Assembly: GCA_015680685.1 (NCBI GenBank)
Contig: MNCI01034697.1
Span: forward strand, 797,537 to 861,536
Length of the DNA: 64,000 nt
Reading direction: 5' to 3'
Origin: Gnetum montanum
Lineage: Eukaryota; Streptophyta; Gnetopsida; Gnetales; Gnetaceae
The notes under the pieces: model-generated
Database searches by the model: none
What the model saw: the letters and a program-made list of their open reading frames with translations, nothing else
Told to the model about the DNA's origin: nothing
In this document: positions 1 through 11,048 of the stretch, one piece after another
How the letters are laid out: each line of letters starts with the position of its first letter
How positions within the stretch are numbered: position 1 is the stretch's first letter
Translations under genes and position numbers: made by a program

Positions 1-119
1 CAAGACCATTTAGGGCACCTTGTCTCTGCCTCCAATAAGGCCCTCGTGCAGGTGCAAGGTTAGGTTGTGCACCCATTGACCCCTTAGTGTTCCAACCATC
101 GATGTTTTTAGTTGCTATA
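1..119 (+). repeat. 5' LTR of element B, 3' end only
   Basis: The segment matches 14583-14702 at the end of the B 3' LTR and, reversed, the LTR ends of A. It ends just before a 5-nt spacer and the primer site, as in A and D. The start lies outside the window. Confidence 0.85.
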
Positions 120-124
120 GTTTT

Positions 125-143
125 CGGCACTAGAAGGAGGGCC
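125..143 (+). other. Primer binding site of element B (tRNA-Asn type)
   Basis: The sequence CGGCACTAGAAGGAGGGCC lies 5 nt after the LTR end. D has the same site with an intact TGG start. The complement resembles the 3' end of plant tRNA-Asn (CCTCCTTCTAGCGCCA, from memory). Confidence 0.7.
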
Positions 144-339
144 TTGTTGTTTCCTTCTTTGCACTCCATTGTGGTTGTCTTTGCATGCTCTTTGCACCCC
201 TGTTGGTGTAGATTGGTCCCCATTGTCAGTCTCCCTGAGACCCTGTGTAGCAATCCAAATCACGTCGTTCTCCACTTTTTTTCTAAGTCTTCGCTCTCTG
301 AGCATAGAGAGCATAGTAAGTGGAGAGTGTAGTTGGTGT

Positions 340-600
340 GGAACATAGTCTCCATACTTAGTATTTTTTTCTATAGTTTTACACTTAGCCATTTTTTTTG
401 ACATTTTGATACTTAACCATTTTTTTGCATTTTCATACTTAGGATTTTTTCTACATTTTCATACTTAGCCAAATTCTTATAGTTTTACACTTAATCAATT
501 TTTTGTGTTTTTATATTTAGCCTTTTTTTCTACTATCGACAAACTTAGACATTTTTTTGCATTTTTCAGAGTTAGCCATTTTTTGCAAACAACAACTCTT
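340..600 (+). repeat. Leader of B with repeated CTTAGCCATTTTTT units
   Basis: About ten degenerate units, each combining a T-run, 'ttttcatactta' or 'ttttacactta' and 'gccatttttt', lie between the primer site and gag. A related array lies in A (8095-8230, reversed). There is no coding signal. Confidence 0.7.
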
Positions 601-618
601 CCACCTTGATCTGTGAAC

Positions 619-1920
619 ATGAATCTAGGTCAACCTTCTAGCCCTTCGTTGTGCAACCAACACAAGCCTAGTCAATGCAACTAGCTGGCACATCCTTAAG
701 TTTGAATTAGGCATTCTAGTTGATCCAAAGTTTGATGAAGGAGATCAACCAACTCAAAGCTTCCTTCTTCAAAACCATCAAGGTGGTGGACTTCTATTAG
801 GACAATCCCATAAGTCCTTTAGTCCCACCACTAACTCTCCTAACTAGGGTCCCACTGCCTTAACTCATCAAGTACAACTGTGAGGGGGACACCAACATGC
901 ACTTTGTCACATTTAGGTTTGAGTGCCTACTGCTGCAAACCTGGTCACATGCAATCATGCATGTCTTCCCCATGTTCCTAACTGGTAAAGCCCTTAATTG
1001 TTACTGCTTGCTACATAGGGGCTCAATCTCCTCCCTGAACCTCCTAAGCTAGTTTGTAGCATGCTTCAAGTACAACTTGAAACCTGAAGCAACCATTGAC
1101 CAGCTTATGCAAGTCAAGCAAGGGTCTCTAGAGCCTATGCCAAAATTCCTTCAACGTTGGAGCACCTTGTTACAAGAAATATGAGAGCCCATAGCAGAGG
1201 CACACCTCTTGACCATCTTCAAGGATGTAGTTAATGACTTTGGTAAATCAAAACTATACTACCTAGCCCTGAAACTCTCAGCCAAGCCTTTGCCCAAATG
1301 AAGGACATAGAGGAGGCAACACAAGCAAGTAATGACCTAGCCTATGTGGTCTTCAAAAACTAGCACATATGCAAGAAAAATGCAAAAATGGCCACAATAG
1401 CGACAAATGCAAAAGTAACCAATCGTGGCCCAATGGCTAAGCAACCCAAGGCAATAGCTCCCAAAGCTGCCAACTTTGGCACCAAGCCACCTACATCGGC
1501 AGAGGCCATGACTTAAGCCACTACAAGGCCTCGCTTTGAGTGTAAGGATCGCTTAAGGTATACCCTGCTATTGATGAAACCCTCTAAGCTATAGGAGAAA
1601 CTTCTAAAAATTGGGTGAATCCAATACAAACATGTATTGGAGATTGCTCGTCAAAAACATGATCAGTACTGTGAACTACTAAGGAACCCCACTTCAGCAG
1701 TACTAAACAAGTCCCTAGTCCCAAAGGACTTTCGATTGGACCAATTCTATCACTACCACTAGATGTTCGATCATAGTATGGATAACTATTAGGCTTTACA
1801 AGACAACCTGTAAAGAATGATAGAAAGGAGCCAACTAGTACTCGATGTAGTAAGCTAATTCAAAAAAGATGATGCCCCCTACATCATAAACTCCATCAAC
1901 ATAGGAGGCAAGTCCAAACC
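619..1920 (+). pseudogene. gag: Element B gag, degenerate
   Basis: The Met codon at 619 begins a peptide MNLGQPSS that parallels the gag starts of A (MNPDQPST) and D. A large part of the N-terminal region is then missing. From about 730 the retrotransposon gag core can be followed: a VVDFY-type motif near 785, VPPLTL, a FRFECLLLQTW block near 910-945, FKYNLKPEAT near 1070, and FLQRWS near 1150. At least five in-frame stops and several frame changes make it non-functional. The zinc-knuckle region near 1740-1800 has lost most of its cysteines and histidines. It is truncated at 1920 by element A and continues as the linker at 9686. Confidence 0.8.
1916..1920. other. Target site duplication of element A (left)
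   Basis: AAACC directly abuts the left LTR of A (TGGAGCG on the plus strand) and is repeated at 9681-9685. Five-bp duplications are usual for Ty3/Gypsy integrases. Confidence 0.9.
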
Positions 1921-2582
1921 TGGAGCGACCGAAAACATTGGTGGCTGGAACACCGAGAGGTTATCAGGTGCACAACCTAACCCCGAATCCATGCGAGGGC
2001 CGTGCTGGAGAAAACAGAAATGGGGTGCCTTGAATGGTCTTGTCAATCAAACAAGGACTTATGTGATGTTAAAATGATCGTGTGTGAAAATATTTTATAC
2101 TACGTTATGCATGGGCATTGGGTCCAGCTCGGCTAGAGCGTAGCAGGATGTCCCGGCTTGAGAACAATGACATGAACGTGCAAATATGTATGAAATAGTA
2201 AGAAAGTACAAGCATTAAACTAAATGCCAAAGATAAATTCTTGAGAAATGTAATAGAATTTGAGAACAACAATGCACTACCCTAAAAGAGGGAGCATGGT
2301 TAATTCACAAAGATATACACAGTTTACCATAGGCATAGTGGGAGTGCAGTCACAGCCTCAGTGGCATTGGGTCGTGAAGTCTGGTGCTCGTCATGATCAA
2401 CTGTGCCTACCAGGTTGGCCACCGCGATGTACCATGCAATGTTCTACAAGGCTACAATGGGGCTGCAGTGGGCCATGATGTGCAACTCTGCCTCTCTGCC
2501 GATGTGGTGTGCGATGGGTCTCATTTTTCCACGAAGCTCAGTGCCCCCCCTGCCCTCTCCAAAATGCTAAATGCCACGTGCT

Positions 2583-2885
2583 TAAAAAGGCTCACATCCA
2601 AGGAATGCCAACCACTTGGGAATGCCAACGGTCTAGGAATGTAACTATTGGGAGATCCCAACAATTAAGGAATGCCAACCCTTGGGGAATGCCAATGGTC
2701 CAAGGAATGTAACTGCTATGGAATGCCAACAATTTAGGAACGTAACTACTGGGAGATGCCAACAATTAAAGAATGTCAATCCTTGGGGAATGCCAACGAT
2801 CTAGGAATGTAACCACTGGGAGATTCCAACATTTAAGGAATGATAACCCTTGGGGAATGCCAATGGTCAAGGAATGTAACCCTTG
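2583..2885 (-). repeat. U3 array of GAATGCCAAC units in the A 3' LTR
   Basis: About a dozen degenerate 17-26 bp units built on GGAATGCCAAC and GGAATGTAAC lie just upstream, in element sense, of the TATA box. The array in the other LTR (9043-9405) is longer by roughly three units. Confidence 0.8.
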
Positions 2886-2896
2886 GGTTCCCAGGG

Positions 2897-2904
2897 TATT
2901 TATA
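2897..2904 (-). promoter_or_regulatory. TATA box of A 3' LTR
   Basis: The minus strand reads CCTATAAATACC, at the same relative place as in the 5' LTR (9412-9419). Confidence 0.6.
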
Positions 2905-3164
2905 GGGCTAGGGTTAGCCCAAAATGTGGATCAGGTGCCACGTGGCAGTGAAGTGGGTGGGACCATGCTTGTCCCATGTTATGTGTGGAACATGGGACAC
3001 TTGCAAGGTCAAGCAGGCCATGCTGTGCTACACTGCATAGCTTGAAAACTGTGCTATGCTGTGCTACGCTACGTAGTGTAACATCTGTGCAGAAAGTTCC
3101 ATCGGTTTGACACTTAGCCAAATTTGCAGTCATGATGTTGAGACCCAAAATTTTGTGGCGTTTC

Positions 3165-3414
3165 AAAACCTATGAAATAACCTTTTGTGATCTAAGTGCC
3201 TTCCAGCAAGGTAAGGATTCCCTTGACCTCCATAAGCAAAAAACCCTCCTTCATGGTCAAAGTGCCACCTCAGGCACCCACAACATCCTTCGTGGTCAGG
3301 GTCCCACAACAACCATTTTCTAAGAGGTTAAACTAGCAAACCAACCACTCGTTCGCTAAGATGTTAAACTAGCATGACGTAGCAACAACAACCACTAAGC
3401 AACCCTTTATCATC
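3165..3414 (+). repeat. Displaced copy of element B linker inside element A
   Basis: The segment matches 9681-9931 with about eight differences in 250 bp by eye, including the AAACC target duplication. It is plus-strand B sequence lying where the 3' internal end and polypurine tract of A should be. It stops at 3414/3415, where A internal sequence resumes. Confidence 0.85.
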
Positions 3415-4600
3415 AATGACTTCTTTGCATCTTTGCACGACTATCTCCAAGGCTTATTTGCACAACTATCTCCAAGGCTTCTTTACATGACTATCTCCAA
3501 GGCTTCATCCTACAAACACAACTCAGAGAAGACAAGAAAATCACAAAACATGAAATGCAAGTGCAAATGTCAGATGTGAAGATGTTGCGGGTGCTAGATG
3601 CGAAGATGCTACAAATATGTCAAATGTTGTGCCGGTTGCAAGTGCTCAGGAAGCCAATGAAGGTGCCAAGGCAACGATGTTGTGAGTCCTCTGAAGGACA
3701 CACTAATAGCCAGTGCTCCAAAACATTAGTAGAATGGTGAGAGGCAATAATGCTGCAAGTGCCCCAAGGGTTTCACCAATGGAAAGTGCTCGAATCAGAT
3801 AAGTAACATGGCAGTTTAAAGTCCGGGAAAACCATGAACCCAGTTTAAGGTCATGACAGTGGATTGCTAGTTTATAGTCCTAGAAGATTGCTGAATGCTA
3901 GTTTAATGTCGTAGCAGATAGTGGATGTTGTGCTAGTTTAATGTCATGACCCAAGGACAAGCTGTTGTGCCAGTTTAACGTCATGACCCAAGGACGAGTT
4001 GTGCCAATTTATAGTCATAGCGGACTATTTGTGCCAGTTTATAGTCATAACAGACTATTTGTGCTAGTTTATAGTCATAGTGGACTAGTGCTTACCTTGC
4101 TTGTATAAGGTGTGATGCTGCATGCATGGTCATGCTGTGTGCCTGCAAGATCCTGCAAAAATCAACTAGAAAGAAAACAACATCAAGCAACACTTGTCGT
4201 AAACAGAGTTAAAATGTATGAATGAAAGAAAAGCAACGCATGGTAGTTTTAGGCAGTTTCGGGCTATAAGCTAGTTTAAGGCCTTTTCGGGCCATGTGTT
4301 TTTGTAGTTTTATGTTTTTTTTTTGTTTGATGTTTTTCAAATGAAATGTGTAAAATAAGTTGGCATATGTGTAAACAAAGCAAAATGCGTGATCTAAGTG
4401 AGGCGGAAAAATGTAAATGCGTAGGCTAGTGCAATGTAAAAAAAATTCAAAAATGCATGGCAAGTGGAGGAAAGGGATAAGCAGGCACCCACTGCATTTT
4501 TGGCCAAAGAAAAGTCTTGGTCATGTAGTTGCTTCCTAAATGGGCATGGATATTAGAGTGTGCAAGGCTTAGGATCCTCTGGGAAGCTATTTCCTTCAAC
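3415..4600 (-). repeat. A 3' non-coding region with two repeat types
   Basis: At about 3415-3510 there are three copies of a 27-bp unit (minus strand AAGCCTTGGAGATAGT plus a variable tail). At about 3820-4090 and 4230-4310 there are 36-38 bp units whose minus-strand core is ATGACNTTAAACTRGCAC. The rest matches B 11200-12420 reversed. No gene is seen here. Confidence 0.75.
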
Positions 4601-4603
4601 CAC

Positions 4604-5190
4604 TCATTTGGGTGTGTTAGCCTTAGGCGCTGCATTGGTTGTTATAGGTGTACCACCAAGAAACTCTTCTTCCAAGACTTGCGCCATGTCTATGTCGTGG
4701 ATAGTCGAAGAGGAAATGTTATCACCATGGATGATAACTTGAACATCCTCATATGGAAGGTGAATTTCTTGGTGGATGGGAGAGGAGACGACGCGTAGTT
4801 GGGCTAGCCAAGGCCTGCCTAGAATCATGTTGAAACCTGACATCTCCTCTATGACAGTGAAATCTGCACTAGTGGGGAATTGCTCTCCTACCACAAAGGC
4901 TAAGTTGATTGTACCCCTGACTGTGACACATGATCCATTGAAGGATTTTAGAGATGTGGTTTTGGTTGGCTTGATTTTATCTACCAGGCCTAGCTTATTG
5001 ATAACAGAGTACAAGACTATGTTTGTTGCTGCACCATCATCAACATGTACTATGCGGATGGTACATTTTCCAACACGAATGCTAATGGATAGTGGAGCTG
5101 TAGTGACCTCCCCTCATTTGGGGTTGACTTTGACTACATCATCGTGAAAGGATAGGGTTCTTGAACCCAATTCTTGTGGTGTAGGGGGCA
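4604..5190 (-). pseudogene. pro: Element A aspartic protease
   Basis: This is a retropepsin-like domain that would cut the Gag-Pol polyprotein. The active-site motif reads VDDGAATN (near 5025-5045), followed by a conserved LKSFNGSCVTVRGTI block, an FTVIEEM block and FNMILGRPWLAQLR, the flap/C-terminal signature of plant Gypsy proteases. The peptide ends with a natural-looking stop at 4604. The DDG triplet in place of DSG or DTG is shared by B, C and D, so it is a family trait rather than damage. An in-frame stop lies just upstream, and no RT follows. The open reading of this segment suggests less decay than in gag. Confidence 0.8.
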
Positions 5191-6075
5191 ACATTATTGC
5201 ACGTATGGATGCCTCATTTGTAGGGATGTCCTCCGTAACAGGAATGGAGGCCAAGATCTTGGCCAATGCTTAGTAGTGAGAAAATGAAGTCATGATTAGG
5301 TTGTATAAGCTCAATGTTGTGTTCTTTTGCTTGAGTGTTTGCTTCACCTAGGTTAGTGCAACTACAAAGTCCTTATCATTAGTCATTATGTTACCCTTGA
5401 TTTCCTCCATGTGGCTTAAAAGACAGGTCTCTCAGGAAGGGGACTTGGGCTTGGTTTACTTAGCCTGCTTGGGGGTAGGGGCCCTAGTGCTTGGTTGTTG
5501 TTTGCTAGTTGTGGCCTTTGCTTTAGCCATGGGGGTTGCGAGGTGCTCATTTACCCTCTTGCATTGCCATTTGGTGGGCCTACCTGGGTTGCTAGTGGGG
5601 TTGACCCTCGACGGAGGAGAGATCGAAAGTTTGCCCACTATTGGGCTTTGGGTATGTGAGGGGCCATCATGTTGTGAAATCCTTATGATAAAGGGTGGCT
5701 TAGGAGTTATTGTAGGGGTTTTTGTGTGACTAACTTGTCGTGGCACCTTGATGATGAAAGGTTGCTTACCGATTTTTGTTGCCGCATCATGCCAGTTTAA
5801 CGTCTTAGCGGATGGTTGTTGTGGAACCTTGACCACAGAGGATGTTGTGGGTGCCTGAGGCGGCACTTTGAAAAAAAGGGAGACCTCTTGCTTGTGGAGG
5901 CTACAGGGACCTTTGCCTTGTTGGGAGGCACACGGATCACAGAAGGTTGTTGCACAAGTTTGGGCTTGCCACCTATGCTAATTGAGTTTATGACATAGTA
6001 GGAATCATCTGTGTTGGATTGACTTACCATGTCAATCGCTAATTGGCCTTGTTCTATCATTCTCTGCAAGTCATC
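5190..6075 (-). pseudogene. Element A gag-protease linker, proline- and basic-rich
   Basis: The minus-strand reading joins gag to protease without a domain of known function. It repeats a 'P-F-V/I-I-K/R-V-P' theme (for example QPFIIKVPRQ and PFIIRISQ), also found in the D linker, where it is cleaner. One copy of the TTAAACT repeat core (near 5795) has been absorbed into this coding stretch. Stops and a frameshift are present. Confidence 0.6.
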
Positions 6076-8040
6076 CTACAAGGCACGACAGTTGTTTGTA
6101 CTGTGACCAACCAATTGATGGTAATGATAGTATTGGTCCAACTTAAAATGTTGTGGGACTGGGGGCTCATTTGGTACTGCTAATGTGGGGTTCCTTAGTA
6201 CTTCACAGTACCTATCATGTTTTTGGCGGGTAATTGCCGATACATGTTTGTGTTGGATTTGCCTAGCTCTCAAGAGTTGCTCTAGTAGTTCAGAGGCTTG
6301 CATCGGTAGTGGTATATACTTTGAGTGGTCCTTGTGCTGAAACTTGGGCTTTGGGGAGGCCCCTGCCAATGTAGGTGAGTTGGCATCAAAGTTGATAGCT
6401 TTGTCAGCTGGGGCTTTGGGTTGCTTAGCTATTGGGCCCCAGTTGGTTGCTTTTGTGCTTGCAGCCACCATTTCCACTGTTGTGTTTTGTTTGCAGGTGT
6501 GTTGGTTCCTATAGGCCACATAAGCTAAGTCATTGCTAGCTTGTGTTACTTCCTCTATGTCCTTAATCTGTGCAAATGCTTGGCTCAAGGTACGGGCTTT
6601 CAAATAATAAATTTTCGATTTAACAAAGTCATTCGAGGCCGCCTTAAGGATGGTAAGTAGATATGTTTCAGGGATGGGCTCATGAAGTTCATTGAGAGTT
6701 GCACTCCACCTTTGGATAAATTTCTGTGCTGGCTCTAATCGTGCTTGTTTAATTTGAATCAAGCTATCCAGTGTGACTTCAGGTTTTAGGTTGTATTTGA
6801 AACAGGTGACAAATTGGTGTAACAAGTCCTCTAGAGAAGATATGGAGCTACGGGGTAAAGCTTGGTACCAGTCTAGGGCTTTTCCAGTTAAGGACATGGC
6901 AAACACACATAGAATCACATGAGGCCATGCCTGAAGAAGTAGACATTCTGTTCGGAATGTTACTAGGTAAGTGTTTGGATCTCGCTCTCCATTGTATTTG
7001 GTTAATTGGGGTAATGAAACCCCCTTTGGCAAGGTTAGCAGTGGGACTGAGGGATCAATTGGATCATCTTGATAGAATTCTAGTACCTTGACTTCCTCAG
7101 TGTTCATAGTTTTAAGGCATTTTAATTCTTCTACTAATAAGTGCATCATTTTCTTCGTATCTGCCCACTCTGGAGTGGTAGGCAGACCAGCGGTTTGAGT
7201 TGATGGTAATTGATAATGAATCAATTGTGGCATTGTTTGTGGAAAGAGAGGTTGTTGGACTGCTGTTTGTTACGGTGGGACGAAGTTTGGGGCTAATACT
7301 ACGGGTATGCTGTAATGAGTAGGCAGGTTTTGCTAAACAACTGGTGGGACCCACTTCCCAGTTACAGGTTGTGAAGTGATTAGTGGTGCTTGTTGGATTT
7401 TCACTTGAGGTATGTAATTGGTGGACGTGGAAGCGGGTATGATTGATGGCATCCCAATCAATTACGGTCAAAAATTCATTCCTACATTAGTTTGAGGAGG
7501 AGGTTGTTGGGATTGTATTTGCAATGGTATGATGGAAGTGGACATGGTAGATTGAACATTGAACTTGGAGAAGATGGGAATGGAAGTGGGCACTTCCTGT
7601 AGAGAAGCCGGTGATGGAAGTATAGTCTCTTCCAGGAAAGGTTGAAACAATGGGTTCATATGGGCATGGGGACTAACGGTATGGTATGAATCTCCATGTT
7701 CAGATTGGGCTGCAAAATCATCTTCCTCGTCTCCACCCTGAGGCTCTATTGGAGGTAACTATAGGGCTTGACTTCTAGCCATGAGAAGCTGTGATATGAG
7801 TTTATGATGGTGTTTAGACAGTGGGATTATATCAAATGCTAAAGGGATGAACTCATGACCTCCTTTGTGGATAAGTTCATAGTCTCGTTTCGCTTCCCTT
7901 TCCACATGATCGATAGGCAAGTTGGCTTGGATTTTTACACAAATGAAGTTATATTGTTCAAGGCTTAGTGTGGCTCGCTTTGGCTAGATTGTGGTATCAA
8001 ACGTGTTAGACATTAATGTAGAAGGTTGATCTGGATTCAT
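6076..8040 (-). pseudogene. gag: Element A gag
   Basis: This is a structural capsid and nucleocapsid precursor. The start at 8040 (MNPDQPST) aligns with the gag start of D, and a QYNFICVKIQ block follows in both. The longest open stretch (7233-6076) contains the capsid core: FYQDDPID, LPKGV, the FRTECLLLQAWP block, LDWYQALPRSS, FKYNLKPEVT and FIQRWSATL. It ends in a zinc-knuckle-like HYHQLVGHSTNNC, where the first Cys has become Tyr and the second position is His. About five stops lie in the N-terminal third and one directly after the knuckle. The family is clear; the copy cannot make a full Gag. Confidence 0.85.
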
Positions 8041-8341
8041 ATTCACAAATCGGGTTGTGAAAGTTGCTATTTGTAGAAAATGGCTAACTCTGAAAATGAA
8101 AAAAAATGACTAAATCTGCTGGTAGTAGGAAAATGGATAAGTGTAAAATTGAAAGAAAAAAAAATGCTAAGTATGAAAATGCAGGAAGAAAATGCTAAGT
8201 GTAAAAACTACTAAAAATGGCCAACTCTAGCGCTACGCTCGCTACGCTAGAGCTTGCTATGCTCTGAGAACTTATTATGCTCTCTAGAACATCCAAATTT
8301 TTGACTAAGTGCTAATCAAAAATGTAGAAAAAAATGGTTTA
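8041..8341 (-). other. Element A leader (between primer site and gag)
   Basis: This is non-coding. It holds short repeats related to the B leader (8095-8230) and a small GCTACGCT-type repeat near 8230-8275. No gene is seen. Confidence 0.6.
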
Positions 8342-8360
8342 GGCCCTCCTTCTAGCACCA
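8342..8360 (-). other. Primer binding site of element A
   Basis: The minus strand reads TGGTGCTAGAAGGAGGGCC, five nucleotides from the LTR end (8366). It resembles the complement of the tRNA-Asn 3' end, with one change in the first six positions. Confidence 0.75.
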
Positions 8361-8365
8361 AAAAT

Positions 8366-9680
8366 TGTAGCGATCGAAAAAGTCGGTGGTTGGAACACCG
8401 AAAGGTTAGTAGGTACACAGCCTAACCCCGAATCCGTACAAGGGTCATGCTGGAGAAAACGGAAATGGGGTGCCTTGAATGATCTGGTTGATCAAATAAG
8501 GACTTACATGATGTTAAAATGATCGTGTGTGAAAAGATTTTATACTACGTTATGCATGGGCATCGAGTCCAGCTCAGCTAGAGCATAGTAGGATGTCCCA
8601 ACCTGAGAACAATGACGCGAACGTGCAAATATGTATGAAATGGTAAGAAAGTACAAGCATTAAACTAAATGCCAGAGATAAATGCTTGAGAAATGTAATA
8701 AAATTTGAGAACAACAATGCACCACCCCAAAAGAGGGAGCATGGTTAATTCACAAAGATATACATAGTGTACCATAGGCACAGTGGGAGCACAGTCATAG
8801 CCTCGATGGCATTAGGTCGTGAAGTCTGGAACTCGTCGTGATGAATCGTGCCTGCCAAGTTGGCCACCGCAATGTACCATGGAATGTTCTGCAGGGCTGT
8901 AATGCAGCTGTAGTGGACTGTGAAGTGCAACTCTACCTCCCTGCCGGTGTGGTGTGCTCTGGGTCTCATTTGTCCACGGAGCTCAGTGCCCCCCTCCCCA
9001 CCCTCTCCAAAATGCTAGATGCCACGTGCTTAAAAAGGCTCACATCCAAGGAATGTCAACCACTTGGGAATGCCAACGGTCCAGGAATGTAACTACTAGG
9101 AGATCCCAACAATTAAAGAATGCCAACCCTTGGGGAATGCCAATGGTCCAAGGAATGTAACCACTATGGAATGCCAACAATTTAGGAACGTAACTGCTGG
9201 GAGATGCCAACAATTAAAGAATGCCAACCCTTGGGGAATGCCAATGGTCTAGGAATGTAACCGCTAGGAGATGCCAACATTTAAGGAATGCCAACCTTTG
9301 GGGAATGCCAACGGTCTAGGAATGTAACCGCTAGGAGATGCCAACATTTAAGAAATGCTAATCCTTGGGGAATGCCAATGGTCAAGGAATGTAACCCTTG
9401 GGTTCCCAAGGTATTTATAGGGCTAGGGTTAGTCCAAAATGTGGATCAGGTGCCACGTGGTGGTGCAGTGGGTGGGACCATGCTTGTCCCATGTTATGTG
9501 TGGAACACGAGACACTTGCAGGGTCAAGCAGGCCATGCTGTGCTACACTGCATAGCTTGAAAACTGTGCTATGCTGTGCTACACTACGTAGTGTAACATC
9601 TGTGCAAAAATTTTCATCGTTCTGACACTTAGCCAAATTTGCAGTCGTGATGTCGAGACCCAAAATTTTGTGGTGTTTCA
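8366..9680 (-). repeat. 5' LTR of element A
   Basis: 1315 bp. On the minus strand it starts TGAAACACCACAAAATTTTG and ends TCGCTACA. It contains the U3 repeat array (9043-9405) and a TATA box (9412-9419). It is flanked on the right by AAACC and B sequence. Confidence 0.9.
9412..9419 (-). promoter_or_regulatory. TATA box of A 5' LTR
   Basis: CTATAAATA is read on the minus strand directly after the U3 repeat array. It is the likely core promoter of A. Confidence 0.6.
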
Positions 9681-9685
9681 AAACC
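9681..9685. other. Target site duplication of element A (right)
   Basis: AAACC is identical to 1916-1920. B coding sequence resumes here. Confidence 0.9.
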
Positions 9686-11048
9686 TATGAAATAACCTTT
9701 TGTGATCTAAGTGCCTTCCAGCAAGGTAAGGATCCCCTTGACCTCCATAAGCAAAAGGCCCTCCTTCATGGTCAAAGTGCCACCTTAGGCACCCAAAACA
9801 TCCTTCGTGGTCAGGGTCCCACAACAACCATTTGCTAAGAGGTTAAACTAGCAAACCAACCACTCGTTCGCTAAGACGTTAAACTAGCATGACGTAGCAA
9901 CAACAACCACTAAGCAACCCTTCTTCATCAAGGTACCACAACAAGTTGGCCCTGCAACAACTCCCAAATAGTTATTTGTCATTAGGGTGCCACAATGTAT
10001 TGGCCCTCACCTACCCCAAGCCCAGTAGTGGGCAATGTGTCAATCTCTTCTCCTTCAAGGTTTGACCCCACTGGCAACTTGGGTAGGCCTACCAAATGGC
10101 AACACAGAGGCTGAACGAGCACCTCACAACCTCCATAATCAAAACAAAGGCCACAACTAGCAAGCAACAACCACAACCACCAAATAGGCCAAACAAGCCA
10201 AGTGCAAGTCCCCTATACAAGAGATATGTCTCTCAAGCTGCATGGAGTAGGTCAAGGCCAACATAATGATCGATGACAAGGACTTCGTAGTTGCACTAAC
10301 CTAAGTGAAATAAATGCACAAGCAGAAAAACACAATGTTGAGCTTGTATGACCTAGTCATGAACTCATCTGCCCACCACTAAGCACTGGCTTAGATGTTG
10401 GCCTCCATTCCTATCATAGAGGACATCCCTGCAAATGAGGCATCCATCTATGTAGCAGTGTTGCCCACTGCACCACAAGAATCAAGTTCAACATCCCTAG
10501 CCTTTCGCAACAATGTAATCAAGGTCAACCCCAAATGAGGGGAGGTTACTATTTCTCCACTATCCATTAACATATGCATTGGTTAGTGCATGATTCATAA
10601 GGTTTATGTTGATGATGGTGCAGTAATGAATGTAGTTCTATACTCTATCATCGATAAGTTGGGCCTGGCAGGCGAGATCAAGCCAACCAAACTCACTTGT
10701 CTAAAATCCTTCAATAGATCATGTGTCACCATCAAGGGCATAATAAACATTGCCTTTGTGGCAAGGGAGCAATTCCCTACCTTTATAGATTTCACTATTA
10801 TAGAGGAGATTCAAGGCTTCAACCTGATCCTAGGCAGGCCTTGGCTAGCTCAGTTACAGGCTATCTCCTCTCCAACCCACCAAGAAATCCACCATCCATA
10901 CAAAGGTGATCAAGTTATCATCTACGGTGATAACGTCTCCCCTCTAACTATCCACCATGTAGACATGGGCCAAGTGTTAGAGGTGGAGTTTCATGGTGGT
11001 ACAGCTATGACAAGCAACACAATGCCTAAGGCTAACACACCCAAATGA
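9686..11048 (+). pseudogene. pro: Element B linker and aspartic protease
   Basis: The first part (9686-10580) is the B version of the proline-rich linker, riddled with stops. It includes two TTAAACTAGC cores near 9843 and 9885. From 10590 to 11048 the frame is open. It begins at a Met and reads VYVDDGAVMN, the protease active site, then LKSFNRSCVTIKG, FTIIEEI and FNLILGRPWLAQLQ. The reading ends with an acidic tail and a stop matching the end of the A protease. The linker decay means Gag-Pro could not be made as one product. No RT follows. Confidence 0.8.

Larger units (their letters stand above)
1921..3164 (-). repeat. 3' LTR of element A
   Basis: 1244 bp. On the minus strand it starts TGAAACGCCACAAAATTTTG and ends GGTCGCTCCA. 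It pairs with 8366-9680 with many transitions and a length difference in the internal GAATGCCAAC array. Both sides of this copy are followed by B sequence beginning AAACC, so it looks like a solo LTR. Confidence 0.9.
1921..9680 (-). mobile_element. Element A: Tat-like gag-protease element, nested in B
   Basis: The minus-strand element has two LTRs (1921-3164 and 8366-9680) and a 5-bp target duplication AAACC. Next to the right LTR are a primer site and gag, followed leftwards by a proline-rich linker, protease and a repeat-rich non-coding stretch. There is no RT or integrase, so it would need enzymes in trans, plausibly from a D-like relative that shares its LTR termini and primer site. The left end is abnormal. 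Instead of a polypurine tract inside the 3' LTR, there is a 250-bp copy of B flanking sequence (3165-3414), and the last part of the A internal region is missing. Gag carries several stops. Confidence 0.9.

Noticed and set aside
2583-2885. Possible CRISPR-like array in the A LTR
   Set aside because: Units vary in length and sequence, there are no unique spacers, and the array lies in LTR U3 of a plant element.
4776-5147. Plus-strand readings opposite the A protease and linker (also 5388-5729)
   Set aside because: They are shadows of the minus-strand protease and proline-rich linker.
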